64,000 bases of DNA from DASRHK01 sp963776465 (GCA_963776465.1 CAVZMV010000002.1:3060038-3124037); one strand, 5' to 3'. Shown: positions 43,469 through 52,392, counted from the stretch's first letter. Notes: generated by a model not told the origin, from the sequence alone. A program made the numbers and translations.

Positions 43469-46087
43469 GGACACGCCCCCGGCGTACCGCTGATCGCAAA
43501 CTCGCGCGTGGTCCCGGTGTAAGGCGTCGGCTGCGCATCGACCGAGGCGCGCGACACGCCTTCGTGGCGGATTCGGTAGGTCCCGGCAGGCGCGTCCATC
43601 GGGATGGTCCAGATCGCCTGCGCCGTCGAGGAATCGACGACGTGCGTCTCGATCGTCACCGGGTTGGACGCCCAGTTCCAGAGGAACAAGAGCTCCGGAT
43701 CCTTGTCGGTGGCGACGACGTCCCAGCCGCCGCTGGCGTTTTGTCGCTCGACGTACAAATACGACGACATGATCTTGAGGTCGTTGCCCGGATAGCCGGC
43801 GACCCAGGACACGTCGACCGTGCCGCCCTGGGTGTAGGAAGCCCCGGCGTCGGTGACGATGGCGCCAAAGTCGGCGTCTGCATCGGTCGTGATCGGCGAT
43901 GGATCGCCGAGCTCGCTGTCGCCAGGCGCAGCAGCACCTTCGGGCGCGGGCTCGCCCTTGGCCAGGGTCAACGCGAGGCGCCGCGATTCCTGCTGCGCGG
44001 CCGCGAGCTGCCAGGGCCCGAAGACCGTCGACGCGCCTTCGTACATCTGCGCGGTGAACTCCTCGCGCGTGGCCATGTACTGGAAGTACGCGTTCGAGAG
44101 TCCCGCGATCACGACAGTGTCGACGCCGGCCGGCGCCAGCGCATCCAGAACCGTCTGGCGCAGCCGCCGCGAAGCCATCGTCGTGACTTCCCACGGCACG
44201 CCGAGCACTGCGAGGTTGCCGATGCGGAAGATCTGGAACGGCGCCGCGTTGCCGCCGATGCCGCCGACCAGCACCGGCTTCTCCGTCTGGCAGTCGGTAC
44301 TGCGACTGCAGGGCGGTCGCCTCGCACAGCAGCGGCGTGGTCACGGTCATCAGCGTCACGCCGTCCACCGGCACCGTGAAGAAGATGCCCATCTTCATGA
44401 ACTCCAGCCCACCGCTGCCGTTGTAGAGCCCGTTGTAGCCGGTGCGCAGATCGTCCTGGTACGGCACCGGCGCGTCGTCGACGCACACGAAGCCCGGCGC
44501 GCCGAACTGCGGCCCGTTCACGCCGCCGGCGAGGAAGGCCTGGCCGAGCGCGCTCGCGCAGGTGGTCTTGGGCTGGTCGTAAAGCTCGGCCGGCAGATCC
44601 GGGTAGACGAGCGTGTCGGCGACGGCCGGATCGTCGATGGCGATGTTGTCCATGTCGACGTAGAAGAAACGGTAGTCGACGGGGCCTGAAAGCGCGCTAC
44701 CCGCGTCGAACTGCTTCAGGGCCTGCGCGAGCTGCTTCACGCCGAACGCGAGCGCCGCCTTGGGCGCGCCGCGCTGGCTGCCGGGCTCGTCGAGCCAGTA
44801 CGGATCGTCGGTGCCGAAGCGATAGCGATACGGCACGCCCTGCCCCGGCCCGTTGCCGCCGTCGACGTCGGCGTCGAACACGAACAGGTCCGGGATCGAA
44901 TTGCCTTCGTCGGTCTGTGCAAACGCCGCGACGAAGTTGTCGGCGCCGCTCAACGCGCCTTCGGCGTCCGGCTCGTAGCGCGTGCCCATCAGGCGCTCGA
45001 AGCCGAGCGACGCCACGCCCTTGGAGTCGCCGGAGATCAGCCGGTCATGGTTGTGCATCGTGGTCGGATGCACGCCGAACCAGTTCAGCGCGCCGACCGC
45101 GCTGCCGTCGCCGCGGACGAAGGACATCTGCACGAAGCGCTTGTCGACCGTGATGTCGTGGCCCTCCGCGTTGCTGAACCTGGCGCGCTCTGCGGGGGAG
45201 TTCTGCTGGTAGGCGGGCGGATCGCGATTGGTGTTGGCGTTCAGCAGCTCGCCGACCGACAGCTTGATCGGCGCCACTTGCGGGTGCGCCTCGAGGTTGG
45301 CGTGCGCGCGGCGGATCGCCTGCACGATCCCGCCGACCAGGACGCGGAAGTTGTCGGCGTCGAAGTGGTTGGGGCTGTCGCCGGCGCTGATGGCGTAGTT
45401 GTAGGCGTCGCGCACTTCCTGCGGCGTGCCGGCCGGCGGATCGACCGGGAAGCTGCCGACACCGAAGCCGCCGTTGGCCGCGTGCGTGTGCGTCGCCGAC
45501 AGCATCACGTTCTCCGGGCCGTAGAGCGGCGACAGCACCGGATCCGCCGCGATCGCCTTGAGCACTTCCTGCCGCACCAAGCCGGTGACGAACGCGTGAT
45601 CGTCCGAGACGAAGACGACGCGCTTGCCGTTGCACGGCGACTCGATCGCAAACGCGCGCGCATACAGGCGTGTGTGGATGCCGTTGATCGTCTGATTGGG
45701 TGCGACCATGCCGGCAAGATCGGCGTGGCCCGTGGGATCGCCGCCGACCGGGCCGGTGTTGTCGTAGATGCCGCTGCCGTAACGGTAGCCATTGCTGCCC
45801 TTGCAGGGGCCGTCGGGCTGCGGCCCGGGATTGGCGATCGGGGTCTCGAGCGGTCCGGGCGCGTCGGGTTGATGCGTCAGCGTGTAGGTCACGCCATTGA
45901 CCGACAGCTCCTTGCTCGCGCCGATCTGGTTGAGCGGGCTCTCGATGACACAGGTCGCGCCGACGTGGTCCTTGATGACGGAGGCGCCGCCAGAGCCGGG
46001 GCTGCTCGCGCCAGGAAACGTGCTATTGCCGCAAGCAGCGCTCAGGACTGCGCCCGCGCCGATCACCAGCCGCTTGAAATCGTTCAT
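43465..46087 (-). pseudogene. Neutral/alkaline ceramidase, split by a single-base frameshift near 44296
   Basis: Frame 1 runs from ATG 46087 for about 597 codons; frame 2 carries on to the TGA at 43465. A lipoprotein-type N-terminus (AVLSAACG) is followed by the neutral ceramidase domain: LAGMVAPNQTINGIHTRLYA, metal-type MLSATHTHAANG, and the nucleophile motif RLISGDSKG with S352 corresponding to Ser274 of the Pseudomonas enzyme. After the break come PVLVGGIGGNAAPFQIFRIG, VPWEVTTMASRRLRQT and a C-terminal Ig-like domain ending ISGTPGACP. Removing one C (minus strand TAC-C-GAC) restores YDCQTEKPVL. It would hydrolyse ceramide N-acyl bonds outside the cytoplasm. The gene may be intact in the organism. 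Confidence 0.82.
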
Positions 46088-46093
46088 TCGCGA

Positions 46094-47065
46094 TCAGTTG
46101 ATCGCGCTGCGCAGCATTCCCGCGTAGCTCGACGCCACCGACGCCGGCCGCTCGAACGCGCCGCGCTCGCGCAACATCCGGTGCAGTCGCGGCAGCTGCC
46201 AATGCGGCGCTGCGACGAGCATGTGATGCTCGAGGTGATAGTTCACGTTGAGCGGCGCGTAGAGCAATCGTTCCCACCATTGCGCGCGCGTCGTGCGGGC
46301 GTTATTCAGAGCGTCGTAGGGATCCGGCGTCAGCGCATGCTCGGCAATCGAGCGGATGCGCAGGAACAGCTGGAACGTCGTCAGCCAGGCTGCGGCCCAG
46401 ACCAGATAGAGCCACGCGGCGCCGCAGCTCCACAGGATCGCCACGATCGCGAGCTGCGCGAGTACCGGGCCGTGCACACCGGCGATGAACTGACGCACCT
46501 TGGCGCCGAAGCTCATGCCGCTGCGATCGGCCTTGCGTGCGTTGCCGCTGACGTCGTAAACCAGCAGGCCGCCGAGCATGAGCGTGCTGCCGAGCAGCGC
46601 CTTGAGCCCCGTGTATCCCGCAAGATCGCGCGCGACCTTGCGCGCGAAGCTGGCGCGGCTGATCGGAAAGCCTTGCGTGAGCGAAAGGTCTGGATCGCGA
46701 TCCGTGTTGGTGAATCGATGATGCGCAAGGTGATGGCGCCGATAGCGGTGCATGTCCTGGATCACCGGATACGCCGCCAGCCACCGCCCCACCCATTCGT
46801 TGGCCCAGCGCGTGCGGAACAGCAGGTTGTGCGCGCCTTCGTGCATCGACACCGCCAGCGCCAGCTGCTGGCCGCCGATGAGCACGACGGCAAGAAGGAC
46901 CACCAGCGGATGCGGCTGCAGCGCGACTGCGATCAGGCACACCGCGATGATCGCCCAGCTCTGCAGCAACGCGCGGGCGCCCTGCCAGTCCGAGCGCTGC
47001 TTGAGCTGCGCGATCTCGGCGGCATCGAGGAATTCGTCGATCGTGTGCTTGATGGCTCGATCCAT
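46094..47065 (-). CDS. Membrane fatty-acid desaturase
   Basis: 323 residues with four or so membrane helices and the three histidine boxes of di-iron desaturases: HEGAH, HHLAHHRF and NYHLEHHM. It inserts a double bond into an acyl or sphingoid chain in the inner membrane. The start ATG 47065 has TAAACT at the leaderless spacing. The ceramidase gene starts six bases after its stop, so the desaturase, ceramidase and S41 peptidase form one operon, hinting at ceramide/sphingolipid or long-chain amide metabolism. It is divergent from the DUF924 gene over only 35 bp. Confidence 0.92.
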   Translation of the reverse strand: MDRAIKHTIDEFLDAAEIAQLKQRSDWQGARALLQSWAIIAVCLIAVALQPHPLVVLLAVVLIGGQQLALAVSMHEGAHNLLFRTRWANEWVGRWLAAYPVIQDMHRYRRHHLAHHRFTNTDRDPDLSLTQGFPISRASFARKVARDLAGYTGLKALLGSTLMLGGLLVYDVSGNARKADRSGMSFGAKVRQFIAGVHGPVLAQLAIVAILWSCGAAWLYLVWAAAWLTTFQLFLRIRSIAEHALTPDPYDALNNARTTRAQWWERLLYAPLNVNYHLEHHMLVAAPHWQLPRLHRMLRERGAFERPASVASSYAGMLRSAIN

Positions 47066-47100
47066 GGGAACAGTTTACGACGGGTCGGTATGCTTGGACG
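47066..47100. promoter_or_regulatory. Divergent 35-bp intergenic region with two leaderless-type -10 boxes
   Basis: For the minus-strand desaturase, TAAACT reads from 47077 to 47072 and predicts a start exactly at 47065. For the plus-strand DUF924 gene, TATGCT at 47089-47094 predicts a start exactly at 47101. Both predicted start sites coincide with the A of the start codons. Any -35 elements would have to lie in the opposite promoter or coding region. Confidence 0.55.
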
Positions 47101-47637
47101 ATGCATGAAGACGTCCTGAAGTTCTGGTTCGAGGAAACCAAGCCCAAGATGTGGTGGGTGGCAGATCCCGCGTTCGACGATCTGCTGAGGGACCGTTTTC
47201 TCGGTTTGTTGCGCAGAGCCTCGCAAGGCGAGCTGTATGACTGGCGCTCAAGCCCCGGGGGCCGCCTGGCGGAGATCATCGTGCTCGACCAGTTCTCCCG
47301 AAACATTCACCGGAATACGCCGCAAGCGTTCAGCCAGGACGTGACCGCCCTGGTTCTTTCGCAAGAGGCAGTCGCTGCAGGTGCATTGGAAGCGCTTGCC
47401 CCGATCCAGAGAGCATTCCTGCTGATGCCATACACGCACAGCGAGTCGCGAGCGATTCACGTTCAGGCCGAGGCGCTGTTCAAGGAGTTCGCGCCGCCGG
47501 ATAACTACGCGTTCGAGCTGAAGCACAAGGCGATCATCGATCGCTTCGGGCGTTATCCGCACCGCAACAAGATATTGGGTCGTGTATCGACAGAAGAAGA
47601 GCTGGAGTTCCTCAAGGAGCCTGGGTCCAGCTTCTAG
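47101..47637 (+). CDS. DUF924-family protein
   Basis: 178 residues, the standard length of DUF924 (YbhC/PF06041-like TPR-fold) proteins. Recognisable blocks are VLKFWFEETKPKMWWVADPA, IIVLDQFSRNIHRNTPQAFS, LMPYTHSESRAIHVQAEALF and IIDRFGRYPHRNKILGRVST. The biochemical role of the family is unknown; it is widespread, soluble and cytoplasmic. The start codon coincides with the predicted transcription start. Its stop is followed at once by a GTCGGGGCC-type REP pair. Confidence 0.9.
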   Translation: MHEDVLKFWFEETKPKMWWVADPAFDDLLRDRFLGLLRRASQGELYDWRSSPGGRLAEIIVLDQFSRNIHRNTPQAFSQDVTALVLSQEAVAAGALEALAPIQRAFLLMPYTHSESRAIHVQAEALFKEFAPPDNYAFELKHKAIIDRFGRYPHRNKILGRVSTEEELEFLKEPGSSF

Positions 47638-47703
47638 TCGGGGCCAACGGCCCCTCCTACAGGGGCCAGGACAACGGGTCGGGGCTTACGCCCCTCCTAC
47701 AGG
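47638..47703. repeat. Two GTAG-type REP elements in direct orientation
   Basis: TCGGGGCCAACGGCCCCTCC at 47638 and TCGGGGCTTACGCCCCTCCT at about 47679, each followed by the reverse of the GTAG head (CTAC). The second supplies the stop codon (47697-47699) of the minus-strand cytochrome gene. They separate two convergent genes. Confidence 0.85.
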
Positions 47704-50159
47704 GTCTTCAGATACTCCAGCAACGCCCGCCGCTCCTCTGCCGTCAGCACGTCGGTGAAAACGTGGCCGCCGTTGTCGTTGCCGAGGATGCGGGTGTCGT
47801 AGATGAGCCGCTTGTCGGCGGCGCCCGGCGCGGGGTCCGGGATCGTGGCGAGGCCGGCCCAGCTCACGAGCCCGTCGAGGTAGTTCTGCGCGAGCTGCGG
47901 CAGCGACGGGCCCTGGTCGTCCACCGGGTTGCAGTTGAAGAGCACGCTTCCGGGCATGTCGCTGCAGCTCAGCACGTCGGATTGCCAGCCCAGCGCGCCA
48001 AAGTCGTAGGCCGTCGACAGGCGCTGATCGAAGCCGGTGACCGGCCCGATCGTCTGCAGCTTGCGCCGCCAGATCGTCGATCGTTGCGAGGAATCCAGCA
48101 CCTGCTCCACCGTCGGCACGGAGCCGTTGTGGAAGTACGGTGCGGTCGCCCACACGCCGTAGAGCGGCGGGGCCTGATAGCCGATGACTTCCTTCTCCCA
48201 GCCGCAGACACCCTGCGGCCGCATGTCGGCCAGCAGCATGTCGTCCGCGATTTCCTCGAGCGGGTTCTTGTCCTCCGGAGCGACCCATCCGGGCATGCCG
48301 TCGGTGAAGCCCCAGTAGGTCGTGTCCCAGCGTTCGCGCAGCGTCGGCGTGAGCATGTCCGAGCGCGCGCGATCGGTGCCGATCATGTCCACCGGCGAAA
48401 TGTGCCCGGCGACGCCTTCGAGCGACGGATCCTCGAGGTAAGCCGGATCGTGCACGTAGCGCGGCGAGTACGCGCCGTGGCACGACGCGCAGGAGCCGTT
48501 GCCGCCCAAGGGCCGCGGATGCTCGGCGTTGCCGGCCTGCCCCCAGAGATCCTTGGTGTGGAACAGGATCGCGCCCCGCTCCGCCAGCGCCGTGTCGATC
48601 GCGCCGGGATATTGCGGTGACGTCAGCGACAGGAAGAACGTCCCCAGGTCGAGGTCGTAGTCCTTGATCCGGTTGCGGTAGGCGGCGCCGTCCATCGTGA
48701 CCAGGTCCTCATCCCCCGGTCCTGCCGCCATGATGATGCGCGTGCTGTCGTTGGAGACGCCGGCATCGAAGAACTTGCGCGGCCGCGAGCCGAAGTTCCA
48801 CCACGCCGGCGTGTCCTGCGTGTGCGCCAGCGGGTGCGCCGTGTCCTGTATGCCGGTGGCGCCGACTTCGTTCTTCAGCACGTTCGGGTTCACGCCGAGC
48901 GAATCCATGTCGAGGATCGTGACCAGGAGCTCGAAAGCGCCCACCGCGTTGTTCTGGCCGCGCTGCCGGATGCCGATGTTGAACAGCGTGTTGGTGTCCA
49001 CCGGCGGCAGCAGCGTGGAGAACAGCGAGCCCGCGAACGGACCGTTGTCCATGCCCGACTGGACCACGTCGTAGTTGTTGTTGCCGAGCCCCAGGTTGCC
49101 GAGCGTGATCTGTTCGGTCTCGCCGGCAGCCGGATCGCCGATCTGTCCGCCGTGGCACTGGAAGCACGCCGCGGTGCCGATCGTCCCGGTCCAGTGTCCG
49201 TCGGCGTCCTTGAGCTGGCGCATGCCCAATGGGAGTTGTCCCGATCCGCCATCGGTCGCGTTGGGATCTTCGCCCGGCAGCGGATAGGGATTGCGGAACG
49301 GCGCGTGGTTGAGCCCGTAGCGCAGCGTGTACATCTCCTCGAAATTCTCAGGGCGCTCGGTGAGCCCCCACTTCTTCCACGCGTTGTCGAAGTCCTCCGC
49401 GCTGGTGGACCCCTGCGGCAGCTGGTTCAGGAAGAAATCCAGGCCGCGATCGCGTCGCGCGCGGTATTCGCCGCAGGTCCTGGCGCGTTGCTGATCTTCC
49501 GGAAGGTTGACGTGGCAATCCTGCCACCAGGCGTTGTAATAGACGGCCCTGCCCGCGTTCACGCCGGGCTGGATCAGATGCCGCGGATCGGTCGGCAATA
49601 CGGCGTCATCGGCCTTGTCTTCGCAGTAGCTCGCCCACACATGCTTGGCGTGCTTGCTGCCCAGCAACGGAAACTCCTGCTGGATACCCGACACGCCCGC
49701 GAGATTGCACGCCGCGGGATCGACGAAGCCGAGCAGCTGTGCAGACACGTCCGTATAGGCCTGGCTGCCCGCTGGCCATGGCGTGCCGCCGGTGTGCGAG
49801 CGCGAGTCGGTTCCAGAGGCCATCTTGAGGATGCGCGAAAGTCCGCCGTCGTTCCTGCCGAGCGCTTCCCAGGAAGCCTCGAGGTTGGAGAAGTCCTGCG
49901 TCTTGTCCGGCGAGAGCATGAAGAGCTTGCCGTCCGGCACGTCGGCGACGCCGCCCGGCACGTGGCAGTTGCGGCAGAACTCCAGGCGCGGCTGCACGCG
50001 TTGCGAGAACAGCTGCTGGCAGCTCTTGGTCTCCGGCAGGCTGCTGGCGCCGGAGACGACGGGGCCGCCGGCGATCTCACCGGGAAGCGTGTAGCTGCCG
50101 CAGGCCACCAACGAAAGCACCGCGAGCGCGCTGCACCCGCGTAAGAAATCCACGCGCAT
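47697..50159 (-). CDS. Triheme c-type cytochrome lipoprotein, RoxA/di-heme peroxidase-like
   Basis: 820 residues. A lipoprotein signal ends LSLVAC-GSYTLP. Three heme-attachment motifs are present: CRNCH (62-66), CFQCH (332-336) and CASCH (557-561). The C-terminal block PPLYGVWATAPYFHNGSVPT is typical of RoxA-like rubber oxygenases and MauG/cytochrome-c peroxidases. It is thus a periplasmic, membrane-tethered redox enzyme; substrate unknown. ATG 50159 is preferred because it begins a compact lipoprotein signal, with GGGGA upstream; ATG 50168 and TTG 50183 are alternatives. It ends in a REP. A paralogue starts at 414 on the same strand. Paired CXXCH proteins of this class may act on polymers or lipids. 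Confidence 0.88.
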   Translation of the reverse strand: MRVDFLRGCSALAVLSLVACGSYTLPGEIAGGPVVSGASSLPETKSCQQLFSQRVQPRLEFCRNCHVPGGVADVPDGKLFMLSPDKTQDFSNLEASWEALGRNDGGLSRILKMASGTDSRSHTGGTPWPAGSQAYTDVSAQLLGFVDPAACNLAGVSGIQQEFPLLGSKHAKHVWASYCEDKADDAVLPTDPRHLIQPGVNAGRAVYYNAWWQDCHVNLPEDQQRARTCGEYRARRDRGLDFFLNQLPQGSTSAEDFDNAWKKWGLTERPENFEEMYTLRYGLNHAPFRNPYPLPGEDPNATDGGSGQLPLGMRQLKDADGHWTGTIGTAACFQCHGGQIGDPAAGETEQITLGNLGLGNNNYDVVQSGMDNGPFAGSLFSTLLPPVDTNTLFNIGIRQRGQNNAVGAFELLVTILDMDSLGVNPNVLKNEVGATGIQDTAHPLAHTQDTPAWWNFGSRPRKFFDAGVSNDSTRIIMAAGPGDEDLVTMDGAAYRNRIKDYDLDLGTFFLSLTSPQYPGAIDTALAERGAILFHTKDLWGQAGNAEHPRPLGGNGSCASCHGAYSPRYVHDPAYLEDPSLEGVAGHISPVDMIGTDRARSDMLTPTLRERWDTTYWGFTDGMPGWVAPEDKNPLEEIADDMLLADMRPQGVCGWEKEVIGYQAPPLYGVWATAPYFHNGSVPTVEQVLDSSQRSTIWRRKLQTIGPVTGFDQRLSTAYDFGALGWQSDVLSCSDMPGSVLFNCNPVDDQGPSLPQLAQNYLDGLVSWAGLATIPDPAPGAADKRLIYDTRILGNDNGGHVFTDVLTAEERRALLEYLKTL

Positions 50160-50213
50160 CTCCCCCATCCCCAAACGTAACAAATGTCAATTTATGGGTT
50201 TGCGCACGAGGCG

Positions 50214-50876
50214 TCAACGGGACCGGAACGTTGCGAATTCGTCCACCGGCGCGCGCTCGCTGCGCAGGCGGTTGATGGGCGCGTCGGGATCGGCATGGCC
50301 GATCGCCATGCCGCAATAGACGAGCTCATTCTCCGGCAGTCCGAAGTGCTGCTTCAGGCTTTTGCGCAGCCGACCCCAGAATTCCTGGAAGCACGTCGCA
50401 AGGCCGCGGTCGGCAGCGGCGAGCGAACAGGACTGCATGAACATGCCCAGGTGCGCCCACTGGCCGTGGCCCATGCGCTCGTCGATCACGAAGAACATCG
50501 CGGCCGGGGCGTCGAAGAGCTGGTAGTTGCGCGCCAGCTGCCGCAGCCGCGCGGGCTTGTCTTCGCGCGGAATGCCGAGCAGGCCGTAGAGCTGCTCGCC
50601 GACCTGGTAACGGCGGGTGCGGTGCGGCTCCCAGAGATTCGGCGGGTAGACCGGCCGATCGCCCTCCTCGTCCGCGCCCATGCGTTCGCGGCCGAGCGCG
50701 ACGATCGCGTCGCGCGCTGCGCCGGTCACGACGATGACCTTCCACGGCTGCAGGTTGCCGCCCGACGGCGACCAGCGCGCGACGTCGAGGATCTCTCGCA
50801 GCATGGACTCGGGCACCGGCGTCGACAGGAACGCGCGGGTGGAGATGCGGCTCTTCAAGAGTTCGGTCAGGCTCAT
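50214..50876 (-). CDS. Nitroreductase-family FMN oxidoreductase
   Basis: 220 residues of the nitroreductase fold. FMN-binding signatures are SRISTRAFLSTPVPESMLRE, ARWSPSGGNLQPWKVIVVTG and the C-terminal YCGMAIGHADPDAPINRLRS. It uses NAD(P)H to reduce nitro, quinone or enone substrates in the cytoplasm as a homodimer. ATG 50876 begins MSLTELLKSR, the usual family start; an in-frame ATG at 50891 falls inside a palindromic repeat and would add five residues. It lies downstream of the reductase at 50900 in the same orientation, likely a two-gene operon. Confidence 0.92.
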   Translation of the reverse strand: MSLTELLKSRISTRAFLSTPVPESMLREILDVARWSPSGGNLQPWKVIVVTGAARDAIVALGRERMGADEEGDRPVYPPNLWEPHRTRRYQVGEQLYGLLGIPREDKPARLRQLARNYQLFDAPAAMFFVIDERMGHGQWAHLGMFMQSCSLAAADRGLATCFQEFWGRLRKSLKQHFGLPENELVYCGMAIGHADPDAPINRLRSERAPVDEFATFRSR

Positions 50877-50880
50877 TTCA

Positions 50881-50905
50881 TTGGCGCGCATGGCTTGCCC
50901 TACAC
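50881..50905. repeat. GGCGCGCATGGC...GCCCTAC palindromic repeat
   Basis: TTGGCGCGCATGGCTTGCCC followed by TACAC resembles the repeat at about 16918-16940. It covers the end of the reductase gene at 50900 and the alternative start of the nitroreductase gene. Confidence 0.5.
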
Positions 50906-51916
50906 CCGCAACGCAAGGAGCCCGCGCGCCGTATCCACGATGCACTCCTCTGCCGATCGCGGCTTCCAGCCGAGCGCCCTCGCCTTGTCGATGGAGTAGT
51001 GGTTCTGCACGCCGAGATCGCCAGTGATCGAGCGCAGGCCCGGGTCGAACAGCGCTGCGATGCGTACCACGAGATTGGGCATTTCCTTGGTCGGCACCTT
51101 GGCCGCGTCCGCACCGAGGCGGTCGCGCAGTATCTTCGCCATCTCGGCGAACCAGAGCGACGGCCCGCCGGCGATGTAGCGCTGGCCGGCGGCCTGCGGC
51201 GAGGTCATCGCGAGCAGGTGCAGGTCGGCGCAATCGCGGACGTCGACGACCGGGAACGACAACCGCGGAAGGCGCGGCATGCGGCCCTCGATCATCCGCA
51301 CGATGACCGACAGCGACGTCGACATGTCCCGGCTGAGCGGCGGGCCCAGGATCAAGGAGGGGCAGACGACCGTGAGCTCGGTCTTCGGGTGCTGCCTGGC
51401 GAATTCCCATGCGGCGAGCTCGGCAATGGTCTTGGACTGGCCATACGCCGACAGCTTGGGTGAATCGGGATCGCTCCAGTGCTCTTCGGTGAAGTTGCGC
51501 GTGGTGACGCGCTTCGGATTTCGGATCGCGACGATCGAGGACGTCATCACGACGCGCTTCACGCCGCACTCGTTGGCGAACCGCAGGGCGCGCAGCGCGC
51601 CTTCGCGCGCCGGCACGATGAGCTCTTGTGGATCCTTGGGCTGCGCGATCGGGAACGGCGAGGCAACGTGCTGCACGAAGTCACAGCCCTGCATGGCCTC
51701 ACGCCAGCCGTCGTCCTTGCCGAGGTCAGCCGCGTGAAAGCTCAGGCGGTCGCCGGCATCGACCTGCGTAGCGATCCAGCTGCGAACCTCGGCCTCACGC
51801 TTCAGATCGCGCACGGTCGTGCGCACGCGGTAGCCCGCCTGCAGCAGCTTGATGACGCACCAGCTGCCGAGGAATCCGGAGCCGCCCGTGACGAGTACCG
51901 TGCCTTTGTCGTTCAT
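50900..51916 (-). CDS. NAD(P)-dependent epimerase/reductase (dihydroflavonol-4-reductase-like extended SDR)
   Basis: 338 residues. The Rossmann motif TGGSGFLGSW is at about 10-19, an SDR Ser/Tyr/Lys set lies in VMTSSIVAIRNPK and AYGQSKTIAELA (YxxxK), and the substrate region is VVCPSLILGPPLSR. It reduces an aldehyde or ketone with NAD(P)H in the cytoplasm. A -10 box TATGTT sits exactly seven bases before ATG 51916. The nitroreductase gene follows after about 23 bp. A member with known function cannot be pinpointed. Confidence 0.92.
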   Translation of the reverse strand: MNDKGTVLVTGGSGFLGSWCVIKLLQAGYRVRTTVRDLKREAEVRSWIATQVDAGDRLSFHAADLGKDDGWREAMQGCDFVQHVASPFPIAQPKDPQELIVPAREGALRALRFANECGVKRVVMTSSIVAIRNPKRVTTRNFTEEHWSDPDSPKLSAYGQSKTIAELAAWEFARQHPKTELTVVCPSLILGPPLSRDMSTSLSVIVRMIEGRMPRLPRLSFPVVDVRDCADLHLLAMTSPQAAGQRYIAGGPSLWFAEMAKILRDRLGADAAKVPTKEMPNLVVRIAALFDPGLRSITGDLGVQNHYSIDKARALGWKPRSAEECIVDTARGLLALRV

Positions 51917-51928
51917 CGGGGGAACATA
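51916..51928 (-). promoter_or_regulatory. Putative leaderless promoter of the SDR reductase gene
   Basis: On the minus strand TATGTT (51928-51923) is followed by CCCCCG and then the ATG, so the predicted transcription start is the A of the start codon. Confidence 0.5.
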
Positions 51929-52052
51929 GCAGACGCTGTCGAAGTGAACGCCCGGTCATGAACTGCGGCCGCTGAGGCACACCGGCGGAGAGGCGACACG
52001 GCTAGGATCAATCGCCCCACTTCGGGGATTTCTTGCACTTCACGGAGCCGCC

Positions 52053-52349
52053 ATGACCGCCTTCAACGTAGTTCGATTCCGGACCAAGCCCGGACAAGAG
52101 GAAGCCTTCCTCAACGAGCATCGCGACCTTGCGGTCTTCCCCGGCATGCGGCGCTTCTCGCTGATGAAGACGGGCGAACGCAGCTACTGCATCGTCGGGG
52201 AGTGGGAGAGCATGGCCACGCTCATCGCGGCGCGGCCAACGATGATCGGCAAGCTGGATCGCATGCGCGGGATGCTCGAGGACCTGGGCGGTGGCCTGGG
52301 CCTGACTGACGCTGCCTCGGGCGACGTGCTGATCGAGGCCTCGAGCTGA
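52053..52349 (+). CDS. Small dimeric alpha/beta-barrel (ABM-like) protein
   Basis: 98 residues. The pattern FNVVRFRTKPGQEEAFLNEH, MRRFSLMKTGERSYCIVGEW is that of ferredoxin-like dimeric barrel proteins related to antibiotic-biosynthesis monooxygenase and DUF4937-like families. No catalytic residues can be assigned. ATG 52053 has ACGGAG six to eleven bases upstream. It stands alone; a stem-loop begins 15 bases after its stop. It could be a small monooxygenase, but a purely structural role cannot be excluded. Confidence 0.75.
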   Translation: MTAFNVVRFRTKPGQEEAFLNEHRDLAVFPGMRRFSLMKTGERSYCIVGEWESMATLIAARPTMIGKLDRMRGMLEDLGGGLGLTDAASGDVLIEASS

Positions 52350-52363
52350 TCACAACAAAGCAA

Positions 52364-52392
52364 ATCGGGGCTGACGTCCTGTCAGCCCCGAT
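52364..52392 (-). terminator. Rho-independent terminator of the csbD gene
   Basis: A 12-bp perfect stem ATCGGGGCTGAC / GTCAGCCCCGAT with a 5-base loop. Read on the minus strand, it is followed by TTTGCTTTGTTG, a T-rich tail that fits termination of csbD transcription. The stem core resembles the GTAG REP family. Confidence 0.75.

Noticed and set aside
42239..46087. One continuous frame that would give a 1282-residue ceramidase-S41 fusion
   Set aside because: The middle 275 residues are Arg/Ala-rich nonsense, while the other frame there holds conserved ceramidase sequence. The fusion arises from a single-base frameshift.
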